A stretch of 64,000 nucleotides of DNA from Candidatus Bathyarchaeota archaeon. Its GTDB lineage: Archaea; Thermoproteota; Bathyarchaeia; Bathyarchaeales; Bathycorpusculaceae. The notes beneath the pieces are model-generated. The model worked only from the letters and a program-made list of their open reading frames with translations. It did not search any database and was not told where the DNA came from. The position numbers and the translations under genes were made by a program. Every line of letters starts with the position of its first letter. Position 1 is the stretch's first letter. The stretch covers positions 329,572 through 393,571 of the forward strand of contig JAOZHV010000044.1 of assembly GCA_026014725.1 (NCBI GenBank). The letters run 5' to 3'. Positions 1 to 7,789 of the stretch are shown here, in pieces.

Positions 1-924
1 TTGACTCCAATTTCAGCTGTAAATGAAAAGGGAGAGAACGTTCTTGCAAACATCCTACAAATCGACGGCATCTTCACTCCGGGTCAAAATGGTATAGAAA
101 GCCCGGCATGGAATAACATTACCTTAAACCAGTTGACTCTAAATCTAGGTGACCTATCTAACGCTGAACAAATAAAGCTTGTAATGCACGGCATGGTTGA
201 TTGGGGCGCACCTGAACCTTACTACACCTTAATTGACCTCTTTAAAGAAGCAGCCACCCAAGGCTTAATCAAACAAAATACGCAAATTTACCCAGCGCCC
301 TACATGGAAGTCAAAGATGCAAACGGTAACTGGATACGTGTTCCGCAAGACAAGCAGATGCCCCATCCCTCTGATTATGTTCCGCGAAGCTTTGTAGTTG
401 ACCTGACAGGAGTGTTTCCTGAAGGAATAACTAATTATGAGTTACGGATAACCAACTTCTTCAACGTGACCTTCGATTACATTGGAATCGATGTGTCAAA
501 ACAAGAGCCAATAATCATTCAAACAATCAAACCAACAGCCATTCTTGAACCCTTAGACTTCGGCATGACCGCCTCCACAGCTTCAGGAAGCTTCACCAGA
601 TACGGCGATGTCACTGCTTTACTTGCGGAAGCTGACGACATGTACATTATAGGCATGCAAGGAGACAAAGTTTCAATGAAATTCAACGCTGACACCCTCG
701 AACCAGTGCCCGAAGGCATGGAACGGGACTACTTCTTGTTCGTGGCATGCTGGTTTAAAGACCCGCCTGGAAACTGGGGCTACGAATTTGATTTTACTGT
801 GAACCCGTTACCTTTCATAGCTATGAGCGGATTCCCCTACCCCAGCACGGAGAGTTACCCCTACGACGCAGTACACTTGGCATACCTGCAACAGTACAAC
901 ACTCGCATAATAGCACCGCCATAA
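1..924 (+). CDS. C-terminal part of a large exported protein (5' truncated by window edge)
   Basis: The frame is open to the first base of the window, so this is probably the last ~307 residues of a longer protein; the TTG at base 1 should not be taken as a start. The fragment is beta-rich. Its last ~110 residues (GDVTALLAEADDMYIIG at about 203-219, then a PLPFIAMSGFPYP block near 268-280) resemble, from memory, the C-terminal region of bacterial secreted FG-GAP/ASPIC-UnbV-type proteins. No transmembrane segment is visible in the fragment. It ends 125 bases before the CcdA-like gene on the same strand, which has its own TATA element. The reading frame is certain; the family assignment is a weak inference. 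Confidence 0.6.
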   Translation: MTPISAVNEKGENVLANILQIDGIFTPGQNGIESPAWNNITLNQLTLNLGDLSNAEQIKLVMHGMVDWGAPEPYYTLIDLFKEAATQGLIKQNTQIYPAPYMEVKDANGNWIRVPQDKQMPHPSDYVPRSFVVDLTGVFPEGITNYELRITNFFNVTFDYIGIDVSKQEPIIIQTIKPTAILEPLDFGMTASTASGSFTRYGDVTALLAEADDMYIIGMQGDKVSMKFNADTLEPVPEGMERDYFLFVACWFKDPPGNWGYEFDFTVNPLPFIAMSGFPYPSTESYPYDAVHLAYLQQYNTRIIAPP

Positions 925-1049
925 ACCGTTCTACTCTTCCTTTTATTCTGCAAAAATCAAAGGTTTAACTGTAAAACGCTAAGTTCTGTAAGCTTTAAAT
1001 GGTATAGCCTCATTATTTGCTTAATCAAAATTTCAACGTGAACACTCGC

Positions 1050-1748
1050 ATGTCGTGGATACCTCAAATCTCTAATCCGTATATTGGCGCTTTTGCAGGG
1101 GGCTTGCTGTATGGGTTAGCGGTTTGCACCTCAGCCTGTCTTCCCGTGGTGGCAAGTTACATCGCAGGCATCGGCTCTGGATTCCAAAAAAGCATGAAAG
1201 TAACCTTCATTTTTAACTCAGGAAGAATCCTTGCTTACGCGCTAATCGGTGGAGCAATAGGATTACTCAGCGGATTAATTCACCTGTCAGTTTCAGACAC
1301 CACCCTTGGACCGTTTCAAGTTTACTCTTCAGTTGCTTTTGGCATAGTAAGCATAGTAATCGGAACAAGCATCATACTGAAAGCAAAAAAAATATGCGAC
1401 TGCAACATGCAAGACAACAAAAACCTAACTGCGAGAAGCAGAATGAGCAGGTTCGAGGTAGATTTAGGCGCTTTTTCTCTTGGATTAAGCAGAGGGTTAA
1501 TCGTGTGTCCACCGTTGATTGCGTTACTGCTTTATTCAATACCTTTCTCTAATCCGCTTGGAACTGTAGCTATTGCGGTGTTGTTTGGTTTAGGAACCGC
1601 CCTATCGCCGATTTTGTTGCTGGGCGGGGTTACAGGTTGGCTTTTAAACAAGGCACCCTTATTTCGTAAGTGGATTTCAGTTGGTGGAGCGGCGATATTG
1701 ATAGTGCTCGGCGCTATCACAATAATAAGCTCGGTAGTGGGACTATGA
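1050..1748 (+). CDS. CcdA/DsbD-like (sulfite-exporter/UreH-like) membrane protein
   Basis: Polytopic membrane protein of about six segments in two related halves. Counted from the longest frame (TTG at 1017), a CTSACLP motif at residues 37-43 sits in the first helix and a VCPPL motif near 163-167 sits in the matching helix of the second half. Paired intramembrane cysteines are the signature of CcdA/DsbD proteins, which pass reducing equivalents across the membrane. A CDC motif near 127-129 lies in the middle loop. I chose ATG 1050 because a TATA element (CTTTAAAT, 993-1000) predicts transcription from about 1022, downstream of the TTG at 1017; GTG 1038 is an alternative. It is followed after 13 bases by the NapH-like gene, which suggests it supplies electrons to that membrane ferredoxin (inference). 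Confidence 0.75.
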   Translation: MSWIPQISNPYIGAFAGGLLYGLAVCTSACLPVVASYIAGIGSGFQKSMKVTFIFNSGRILAYALIGGAIGLLSGLIHLSVSDTTLGPFQVYSSVAFGIVSIVIGTSIILKAKKICDCNMQDNKNLTARSRMSRFEVDLGAFSLGLSRGLIVCPPLIALLLYSIPFSNPLGTVAIAVLFGLGTALSPILLLGGVTGWLLNKAPLFRKWISVGGAAILIVLGAITIISSVVGL

Positions 1749-1761
1749 AAGGTGACAAACG

Positions 1762-2745
1762 ATGATGATGTGGGACATAATCGGTGACATACTAAGATTA
1801 ACAGTACTTGCAGGCCTAGGCGTAGCAGGTGTTCTCGCAATTCTCATATGGAAGAAAAACCTAGCGTCACGAGTCACTTTTCTGAGGTTTGTTATTCAAG
1901 CAGTCTCTTTTGCAACTATATTTTATATTTTTAGCTATACCATTCCACTACTGTATGTTTTGATTTCCGTCTTCGTTATGTCCTTGTTTTTGGGCAGGTT
2001 TTTCTGCGGGTGGCTTTGCCCCTTTGCATTTGTCATGGACATTGTGAGTGTTGTTAGAAAAGCATTAAAAATACGGTATCGCCTTATTTCTGAAAAACTC
2101 AACAATAGCCTCAATAAATTGCGGTATGTTATCCTGCTGGTTTTCTTGCTTTTGCCTATTGGCTTGTGGTTGCTTGACCCTCCGCCAAACATGGATTTCG
2201 CAATAGTAATGATGCAGGTTTTAGCTGGACCTTTCCGTCCATACGGCATTCTGCTTGATCCCATGGTGCCGCTTATAGTGCCATGGTCAAGTGCGCCGTT
2301 AATAATTAATGAAATTAACTTTAGTTATCCCTATGTTCAAAACATTATCAATTACGCTGGGCAAAATATTGGTCAAATACTCGGCATAGCCTTTGTCGCT
2401 GTAACGCTTGTAGGTTCATTCTTTATTCGGCGTGTCTGGTGCCGCTTCTGCCCAACAGGTTGCTCTTTGGCGGCTGTGAATAAATTCAAGGGCTTTCAAA
2501 AGGTACCTGCACTTTACATTGAAAAGGATGAAGAGAAATGCACCAAATGCGGGGTTTGCAAGAGAGTCTGCCCAGCCCAAGTTACTGAAGTTTACGAGCA
2601 GAAAGGCGGAAAAATAATTACGTCTATGTGCATGCAATGCTTTCGCTGTGTGGAAATGTGCCCCTACCAAGACACATTGAAAGTAAAATTAGGTAAAAAA
2701 ACCGTATTCAAGTCAAGAGACTGGTTACAACCACCACCTGAATGA
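1762..2745 (+). CDS. NapH/NosR-type membrane 4Fe-4S ferredoxin
   Basis: 327 residues. About five membrane helices carry CGWLCP at 82-87 and CRFCPTGC at 227-234, the conserved cysteine motifs of the NapH/NosR/RdxA family. Two classical 4Fe-4S motifs follow near the C-terminus (CTKCGVCKRVCP at 260-271 and CMQCFRCVEMCP at 290-301). Such proteins move electrons between the membrane pool and redox enzymes. The stop overlaps the start of the 2-hydroxyacyl-CoA dehydratase-like gene by 4 bases, so the two are translationally coupled. Start is ATG 1762; ATG 1765 is equally possible. By context it is the likely electron inlet for the ATP-dependent reductase encoded next (inference). Confidence 0.85.
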   Translation: MMMWDIIGDILRLTVLAGLGVAGVLAILIWKKNLASRVTFLRFVIQAVSFATIFYIFSYTIPLLYVLISVFVMSLFLGRFFCGWLCPFAFVMDIVSVVRKALKIRYRLISEKLNNSLNKLRYVILLVFLLLPIGLWLLDPPPNMDFAIVMMQVLAGPFRPYGILLDPMVPLIVPWSSAPLIINEINFSYPYVQNIINYAGQNIGQILGIAFVAVTLVGSFFIRRVWCRFCPTGCSLAAVNKFKGFQKVPALYIEKDEEKCTKCGVCKRVCPAQVTEVYEQKGGKIITSMCMQCFRCVEMCPYQDTLKVKLGKKTVFKSRDWLQPPPE

Positions 2746-4088
2746 GGAAAAAAGAAATGAAAAGTGAAACTGTTGAAAAAAAGTATATGCCTGAAGTCCC
2801 CCGAAAAGAAATCGATGAATTAAAAGCCACCGTTAAGGCTGCATCCCAGAAAATAATGGCTGACAACATCGAGCGCATGAAGAAAGCTGACCCGCACAGA
2901 CCCGAGGCTATGAAATACTTTGATAATATCGCTGACCTGTTTGGTCAACGCCAAAAAGAAATAGCAGCTGAAAAAGAGAAAGGAAAGAAAGTTATTGGTT
3001 ACATGTGCCTGTTTGCCCCCACCGAGCTGATTATGGCGGCAGACGCCATTCCAGTGAGGGTGAATTCAGGTTGGTATGATACTTCAAAACTTGGCGACAG
3101 GGTTGTTCCTGTTGAGGTCTGCCCAGTTCTCCGCTCAACCATAGGCGCAAAAATGATAGAACTCTCACCTTACCTTGAAATGAGTGACGCTTTAATCAGC
3201 GTTCTAACCTGCGATGGCATGACTAAGCTGAGCGAAATCTTGAGCGATTACAAGACAATTTGGGGCATGAACATACCGCGAGTTAAAGATTCCCCACAAT
3301 CACTGCGTTTCTGGACAGACGAATTAAAGCACATGAAAACACAACTTGAAAAGTTCACAGGCAATAAAATCACGCGCAGCGCCCTCAAAGCGGCCATTGA
3401 ACAGAATCAAAAGGCGACAAAAGCATTCCGCCGACTACAAGAGTTGCGTAAAGGGCCACCAGTGATTATGGGCAGAGACGCCATGCTGGTCAACCAAGCC
3501 TACCTGTGGGATGACAAAAAAAGATGGACAGAGAAAACCGAGGCACTCTGCGATGAACTCGAAAAGAGAGCCCAACGGAAAGATTGGGTTTGCCCACCTG
3601 ACACACCAAGAGTCATGGTCACAGGCACCCCGATGTTTTGGCCAGACAACTGGAAACTGCCTACACTTGTCGAAGAAGCTAATCCGCAAGGCATCATAGT
3701 TGCTGACGAGCTCTGCTCAGGCGAGAGAATTCTAAACGACCCTGTTGGAGTGGACGAGTGGTCAATGGATGACATGCTTCACGCCATCGGCGACCGCTAC
3801 TTGATGGCTTCCACATGCCCATGCTTCACATCCAAGGACGGCAACGAAGACAGAATCAACTGGCTACTAAACAAAGTTAAAGAATGGAACATTCAAGGCG
3901 TCATTTACTACGTGGTGCGCGGTTGCATGCTCTACGCCATGGAGTACACGCGGGTCAAAAAAGCTCTAGACAAGATAAATGTACCCGTTTACTATCTTGA
4001 TACAGAGTACACTAGAGAAGATGTCGGGCAGATGAAAACTCGTGTGGAAGCGTTCCTTGAAATGTTGACGGCGAGAGTGGACCTCTAA
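2742..4088 (+). CDS. 2-hydroxyacyl-CoA dehydratase / benzoyl-CoA reductase-like (HgdB/BcrC, double-cubane type) protein
   Basis: 448 residues, full length for the HgdB/BcrB/BcrC/FldB superfamily. Family hallmarks are visible: a C-x-FAPTEL block at about 89-96, VCPVLRS at 126-132, LTCDGMTKL at 155-163, CPCFTSKDG at 359-367 and RGCMLYAMEYTR near 393-404. Cysteines 89, 127, 157, 325, 359, 361 and 395 are candidate Fe-S ligands. Known members use clusters reduced by an ATP-driven BadF-type activator to drive difficult two-electron reductions or dehydrations. Only one HgdB-like subunit is encoded here, unlike two-subunit dehydratases, so a homodimeric double-cubane cluster protein is an alternative. 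It overlaps the NapH-like gene by 4 bases and is followed 2 bases later by the first activator. Substrate cannot be read from the sequence. Confidence 0.85.
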   Translation: MRKKEMKSETVEKKYMPEVPRKEIDELKATVKAASQKIMADNIERMKKADPHRPEAMKYFDNIADLFGQRQKEIAAEKEKGKKVIGYMCLFAPTELIMAADAIPVRVNSGWYDTSKLGDRVVPVEVCPVLRSTIGAKMIELSPYLEMSDALISVLTCDGMTKLSEILSDYKTIWGMNIPRVKDSPQSLRFWTDELKHMKTQLEKFTGNKITRSALKAAIEQNQKATKAFRRLQELRKGPPVIMGRDAMLVNQAYLWDDKKRWTEKTEALCDELEKRAQRKDWVCPPDTPRVMVTGTPMFWPDNWKLPTLVEEANPQGIIVADELCSGERILNDPVGVDEWSMDDMLHAIGDRYLMASTCPCFTSKDGNEDRINWLLNKVKEWNIQGVIYYVVRGCMLYAMEYTRVKKALDKINVPVYYLDTEYTREDVGQMKTRVEAFLEMLTARVDL

Positions 4089-4090
4089 AG

Positions 4091-4876
4091 ATGATTACAG
4101 TTGGAATGGACCTTGGCACTCAACGCGTCAAAGCAGTAATCCTAAAAGACGGCGCTGTCATAGCACGTGGGCAAGCGTTCGCAGGATTCGACCCTACAAA
4201 AGCCGCTGAACAAGCAGTTGCAGACGCACTAAAACAAGCAAAACTCAAACAATCAGACATCGCTTACTTTGTCGCAACTGGCTCAGCTATGGACATGGCA
4301 CCCTACGCAAACAGCACCATAAGCATGATGGGTGCAGATGCAAAAGCAGGAGTCTACCTTATTCCCAGCGCAAGAACAATCATAGACGTAGGCGCAGAAG
4401 AAGCCAGAGCAGTAAAATGCGACGAAAAAGGTGTCATGGTTGACTTTGTCGTCAACGAACGTTGCGCCGCAGGTGCAGGAGCATTCATAGAAGCCATGGC
4501 AAGAGCCTTAGAAGTCAAACTTGAAGAAATGGGCCCCCTCTCGCTTAAAGCAGAACGGGCAAGTCCAATTAATGCTTCATGCGTAATCTTTGGCGAATCT
4601 GACGTTGTTTCGCTGATTCATCGCCAAGAATCCAAGCCAGAAATCGCGCGGGCTGTTTTTGATGCCATGGCAGACAGAATCTCATCTATGATTCACAGGC
4701 TTGGCATTACCCCTGATGTGGTTTTGGTTGGCGGTGTGGCTAAAGATGAAGGCTTTGTCGCTTCACTAAACCGCAAACTCGGCGTCAACGTACTTATACC
4801 AGAGAATCCCGATTATGTTGGTGCTTTAGGAGCAGCGCTTACCGCCGCATCTCGGGCAAAGGAGGCACAGAAATGA
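4091..4876 (+). CDS. BadF/BadG/BcrA/BcrD-type ATPase activator, subunit 1
   Basis: 261 residues of the ASKHA-fold activator family. The phosphate-1 loop GMDLGTQRVKAVI lies at 5-17, an IIDVGAEE block near 97-104 and the adenosine/phosphate region VVLVGGVA in the C-terminal third. Cysteines 125 (RCAAGAGAF) and 164 (NASCVIFGE) match the residues that hold the single 4Fe-4S cluster between activator subunits in characterised family members. Its last 4 bases overlap the start of the second activator, so the two are coupled and may form a heterodimer, as in benzoyl-CoA reductase BcrA/BcrD. Role: ATP-driven one-electron reduction of the upstream HgdB-like protein (family knowledge). Confidence 0.88.
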   Translation: MITVGMDLGTQRVKAVILKDGAVIARGQAFAGFDPTKAAEQAVADALKQAKLKQSDIAYFVATGSAMDMAPYANSTISMMGADAKAGVYLIPSARTIIDVGAEEARAVKCDEKGVMVDFVVNERCAAGAGAFIEAMARALEVKLEEMGPLSLKAERASPINASCVIFGESDVVSLIHRQESKPEIARAVFDAMADRISSMIHRLGITPDVVLVGGVAKDEGFVASLNRKLGVNVLIPENPDYVGALGAALTAASRAKEAQK

Positions 4877-5781
4877 AGGAACCGAGCACCGTGAAAGACC
4901 TTGAGTATTGGCGTTGGCAAGAATACCACCGTGTAATCGAAGGCATGAAGTGGACAAACAAAGACATAATCACCGCAGGCGTAGACGTTGGCTCAGTTGG
5001 CTCAAAAGCCGCCATAATGATAAACGGCAAAGCCTACTCGTGGGCAGTAACACGCACAGGCTCAAACAGTCCTGAAAGCGCAAACAAAGCGCTCAGTTAC
5101 GCTCTGGAAGGAACAGGGCTCAAGGTTAGCGACCTCAAATACATCGTTGGTACAGGTTACGGGCGTGTAAACGTGCCGATGGCAAACAAAGCCATAACCG
5201 AAATCGCCTGCCACGGCAAAGGCGCAAACTACATTTGGGGTCCAAGCGTCCGCACCGTGCTCGACGTTGGTGGACAGGATATTAAGGCTATTAAAATTGA
5301 TGAGACAGGAAGAGTTGTCTCGTTCTTGATGAATGATAAGTGTGCTGCTGGAACAGGCAGAGGCATGGAAGTATTCGCTGATTTACTACAGATTCCCATT
5401 GAAGAAATCGGTGACATTTCTCTAAAAGTGGAAAAGGAACCCGACCCGGTGAGTTGCACATGCGTTGCCTTCGCAAAAACCGAAGCAATGGGACTACTGC
5501 GAAAAGGCTGGTCCAAAGAGAAGGTTCTGGCAGCTTACACGAGAGCTATGGCTGTGCGCATGGCTAACCTGATTAATCGAGTGGGCTTAGAAAAAGAACT
5601 TGTAATCACTGGTGGGCAATCAAAAAACATTGGAATAGTAAGCCGAATCGAAGTTATCCTCGGCACAAAGACGCTCCCCATGCCACGCTGGCGCGAGAAC
5701 GGTCTTGATCCCATGGTTGCAGGCGCATTAGGCGCAGCTCTTTTCGCTAAGGCCTTGTATGAAAAAGCCCAAAAGACGTAG
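4873..5781 (+). CDS. BadF/BadG/BcrA/BcrD-type ATPase activator, subunit 2
   Basis: 302 residues, a paralogue of the preceding activator with a ~30-residue N-terminal extension. GVDVGSVGSKAAIM at 36-49 is the phosphate-binding loop, VLDVGGQDIKAI at 129-140 the second one, KCAAGTGRGMEVFA at 156-169 carries cluster-ligand Cys157, and VSCTCVAF at 193-200 carries Cys195 and Cys197. The start overlaps the previous gene by 4 bases. The stop at 5779-5781 is immediately followed by an SD-like GGTGAT for the ferredoxin gene. The paired activators with one HgdB-like partner are closer in layout to the benzoyl-CoA reductase arrangement than to 2-hydroxyglutaryl-CoA dehydratase, which uses a homodimeric activator. 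Confidence 0.88.
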   Translation: MKEPSTVKDLEYWRWQEYHRVIEGMKWTNKDIITAGVDVGSVGSKAAIMINGKAYSWAVTRTGSNSPESANKALSYALEGTGLKVSDLKYIVGTGYGRVNVPMANKAITEIACHGKGANYIWGPSVRTVLDVGGQDIKAIKIDETGRVVSFLMNDKCAAGTGRGMEVFADLLQIPIEEIGDISLKVEKEPDPVSCTCVAFAKTEAMGLLRKGWSKEKVLAAYTRAMAVRMANLINRVGLEKELVITGGQSKNIGIVSRIEVILGTKTLPMPRWRENGLDPMVAGALGAALFAKALYEKAQKT

Positions 5782-5786
5782 GTGAT
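5781..5786 (+). promoter_or_regulatory. Shine-Dalgarno site that decides an ATA start
   Basis: GGTGAT overlaps the upstream stop codon and lies 5 bases before ATA 5792. The only other candidate start in this frame, GTG 5840, is 53 bases further on and has no SD sequence at a usable distance. The site therefore supports initiation at ATA. Confidence 0.55.
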
Positions 5787-5791
5787 GGGCT

Positions 5792-6079
5792 ATAATAATA
5801 CATTATGGTTACACTGACGGCTCCGGCGAATACTATATCGTGATTGATTCGGACAAATGCACAGGTTGCGGTTTATGCGTTAAACAGTGCCCTCAAGGCG
5901 CGCTTCAATTAGAAGAAGAGTTCATTGACCTTGAAGATAAAACCGTGGCGGCAATAATAGAGGAACATCGGAAAAAAATAAAGTACACTTGTTCCGCTTG
6001 CAAGCCTGAAACCAACAATACACCCTGTGTTCTTGCCTGTGAGACTAAAGCCATCAAGTGCGTTTGGAACCCTCGCTAA
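5792..6079 (+). CDS. Small ferredoxin-like 4Fe-4S protein, probable ATA start
   Basis: 95 residues if read from ATA 5792. The 4Fe-4S motif CTGCGLCVKQCP lies at about 23-34, and a second Cys set near the C-terminus (CSACKP, then PCVLAC and KC) may bind another cluster. In this frame the codons between the upstream stop TGA (5783) and GTG 5840 contain no ATG, GTG or TTG. Yet the translated stretch IIHYGYTDGSGEYYIVID has clear protein character, and I recall it as the conserved N-terminus of this ferredoxin family; starting at GTG 5840 would delete it. An SD (5781-5786) sits correctly before the first of three ATA codons. By position it is the soluble electron carrier for the activator/reductase pair. 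Confidence 0.8.
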   Translation: MIIHYGYTDGSGEYYIVIDSDKCTGCGLCVKQCPQGALQLEEEFIDLEDKTVAAIIEEHRKKIKYTCSACKPETNNTPCVLACETKAIKCVWNPR

Positions 6080-6183
6080 CCTCAAGCCATAACACCACAA
6101 TTTTTCAGACCCTTAATCTTTTGAGGAGTAGTTAAAACTGCTCTATGCTCATTTTTTTAGGAGTTCGCGCTTTTTTAGAGAAG

Positions 6184-6207
6184 CTTTAAATTTATGACAC
6201 GTGTCAT
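6184..6207 (+). promoter_or_regulatory. TATA element with an overlapping 14-bp perfect palindrome (operator)
   Basis: CTTTAAAT near 6184-6191 is a good archaeal TATA box. It is followed directly by the perfect palindrome ATGACACGTGTCAT at 6194-6207, placed between the TATA box and the expected transcription start near 6210-6215. A repressor bound there would block polymerase recruitment. The regulated gene is the molybdopterin-fold surface protein that starts at 6231. Confidence 0.6.
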
Positions 6208-6230
6208 TTTAACATTATTTAGGGGAAGAA

Positions 6231-7043
6231 ATAACGAAAAAACTTCTAAAAACAATCGTATTTGCATTAACTCTATCAATTTTACTCATAATGCAAGCTA
6301 CCGCATTGGGCGAAACTACACCATTCCTAAAAGTGACAAATACCGATGGAACAACAATAACCCTGCCCCCAGATTATCTTCTCACGTTGCCCAAAACCAC
6401 CGTTTACGCTGAACTTTACTGCTATGGCAATCTTGTCACAGATGGCTACTGGGGCGGCGTTAAACTAACAGACTTAATCAGCCAAGCAGGTGGCTTAGAT
6501 GAAAATGTAGACTCAATTTATTTCGAAGCGCAAGATGGCTACAAAGTCCACATACCAATCAAAACAGCAGTTCGAGAAGATGTCCTTGTCGCTTACGAGA
6601 AAGACGGAGCGCCTCTGCCTGAAGGCCTTCGTTTGGTTATTCCAAACGCTAATGGTAACCTTTGGATAGCATTAATTACTTCGATGACCATGAGCACGCT
6701 GCAAATTCCCGAAGGGCGGTCGAGCGGCACGGATTCTTCGCCGTTGAGCATTCCTTTTACCCCCAGCCAGCAAGCGTCAACGCAGCCCCAGCCGCAAGTT
6801 CAGCCAACACCCACCATGCAACCAGACAACAATATTAACACTACACCAGTGAATCCTTCAGTAAATATTACGCAGCAAGAGCCTTTAACCGACAACGATA
6901 TTACTAAACAAGCTGATTCAGGGGTATCTTGGCGTTTCAGTGTTGAGTTAAGTTCTGCAATATTCGCATCAATTTTGATAGCATTAACTGTTATGTTTGT
7001 GGTTTTACAGCGAAGGACTCGAACGTCACTTAAGGGTACTTAG
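6231..7043 (+). CDS. Exported membrane-anchored protein with a sulfite-oxidase-type molybdopterin-binding domain, probable ATA start
   Basis: 270 residues from ATA 6231. The N-terminus TKKLLKTIVFALTLSILL is a classical signal peptide, lost if ATG 6291 is used. There is no ATG, GTG or TTG in frame between stop TAA 6210 and 6291, and AGGGGA (6221-6226) is spaced correctly before ATA 6231. The mature part resembles the Oxidored_molyb (PF00174) fold: an ELYCYGN segment in the position of the cofactor-binding Cys, GGVKLTDLI, an AQDGYKVHIP block and a GLRLVIPNANG block. A Pro/Gln/Thr-rich linker and one C-terminal membrane helix followed by RRTRTS anchor it outside the cell. Whether it binds a metal cofactor is uncertain; the Cys is present but the domain stands alone. 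Confidence 0.75.
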   Translation: MTKKLLKTIVFALTLSILLIMQATALGETTPFLKVTNTDGTTITLPPDYLLTLPKTTVYAELYCYGNLVTDGYWGGVKLTDLISQAGGLDENVDSIYFEAQDGYKVHIPIKTAVREDVLVAYEKDGAPLPEGLRLVIPNANGNLWIALITSMTMSTLQIPEGRSSGTDSSPLSIPFTPSQQASTQPQPQVQPTPTMQPDNNINTTPVNPSVNITQQEPLTDNDITKQADSGVSWRFSVELSSAIFASILIALTVMFVVLQRRTRTSLKGT

Positions 7044-7156
7044 AATGTATCTTTAATCAGTATAGTTATACCGTTGCTGTGATATTACTTTGGGATTCGC
7101 TACCTTTATTTATACAATACGTATATTGAGTTGTCAGATAGTGGGGGTAGATATCA

Positions 7157-7723
7157 TTGGCGAAGAATCCGCAATCGAGAGATGATGCTCTTGAGGCACT
7201 CGATTTCATAGTAAACGTCTTAAAAGAACATGAAAAAGACTTAGATAAACTCATAAACGAGTTGGCAACGGTTACCGAGCAACTTGGTGACACTGGTGAA
7301 TTAAGCGGTAAAGTGGAGAAAGTTGAGGAAAAAATTAACAGTCTCCAAAAAGAAGTAACAACCTTGATTGGTTACATGTCACGTATGCCCAAGGAAACCA
7401 TAGTTGCACCTGCAAGACCACAACCAGTTGGCGTAGCACCCGCACCACCGTTAACACCTAACATGGTACACGGTAATCCATCGGTAATTTTGCGTTGCAC
7501 GCAATGGGAAGATTTCCAACCATTGGCTTTGAAGGCTCAGACGGTGTCCTTTAGCTATAAGGAAGATGAGAAAGTTTTTCAAGCTGACGCGCTTAAGGGA
7601 AACCAAATCATCACTTATAGTGGCGCCCTTCCCAAATTCTCGTCCCTTTTAAAGGGTTGGCTATCTAGGCAACTGGAAGTCCCAGAACAAAGTATTCTTG
7701 AAGGCGTTTTAACAATACGCTAA
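7157..7723 (+). CDS. Conserved-looking coiled-coil protein of unknown function
   Basis: 188 residues. An N-terminal heptad-rich coiled coil (about 10-75) is followed by a Pro/Ala/Val linker (85-115) and a compact C-terminal domain with alternating hydrophobic residues. Start TTG 7157 lies 8 bases after a GGGGGT Shine-Dalgarno element (7143-7148). A cytosolic oligomer is likely because there is no signal peptide or membrane helix. I do not recognise the family. It stands alone, followed by the large structured gap. Confidence 0.7.
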   Translation: MAKNPQSRDDALEALDFIVNVLKEHEKDLDKLINELATVTEQLGDTGELSGKVEKVEEKINSLQKEVTTLIGYMSRMPKETIVAPARPQPVGVAPAPPLTPNMVHGNPSVILRCTQWEDFQPLALKAQTVSFSYKEDEKVFQADALKGNQIITYSGALPKFSSLLKGWLSRQLEVPEQSILEGVLTIR

Positions 7724-7758
7724 AAAACACTTTTAATATTAATTTCTAATTCATAACA

Positions 7759-7766
7759 CTTATAAG
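7759..7766 (+). promoter_or_regulatory. TATA box of the candidate structured RNA
   Basis: CTTATAAG is a near-consensus archaeal TATA element. The usual 25-27 base spacing puts the transcription start at about 7788-7790, exactly where the first long stem of the candidate RNA begins (G7790). Confidence 0.6.
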
Positions 7767-7789
7767 TTTTTTAAAATATCTTGAGTCTT

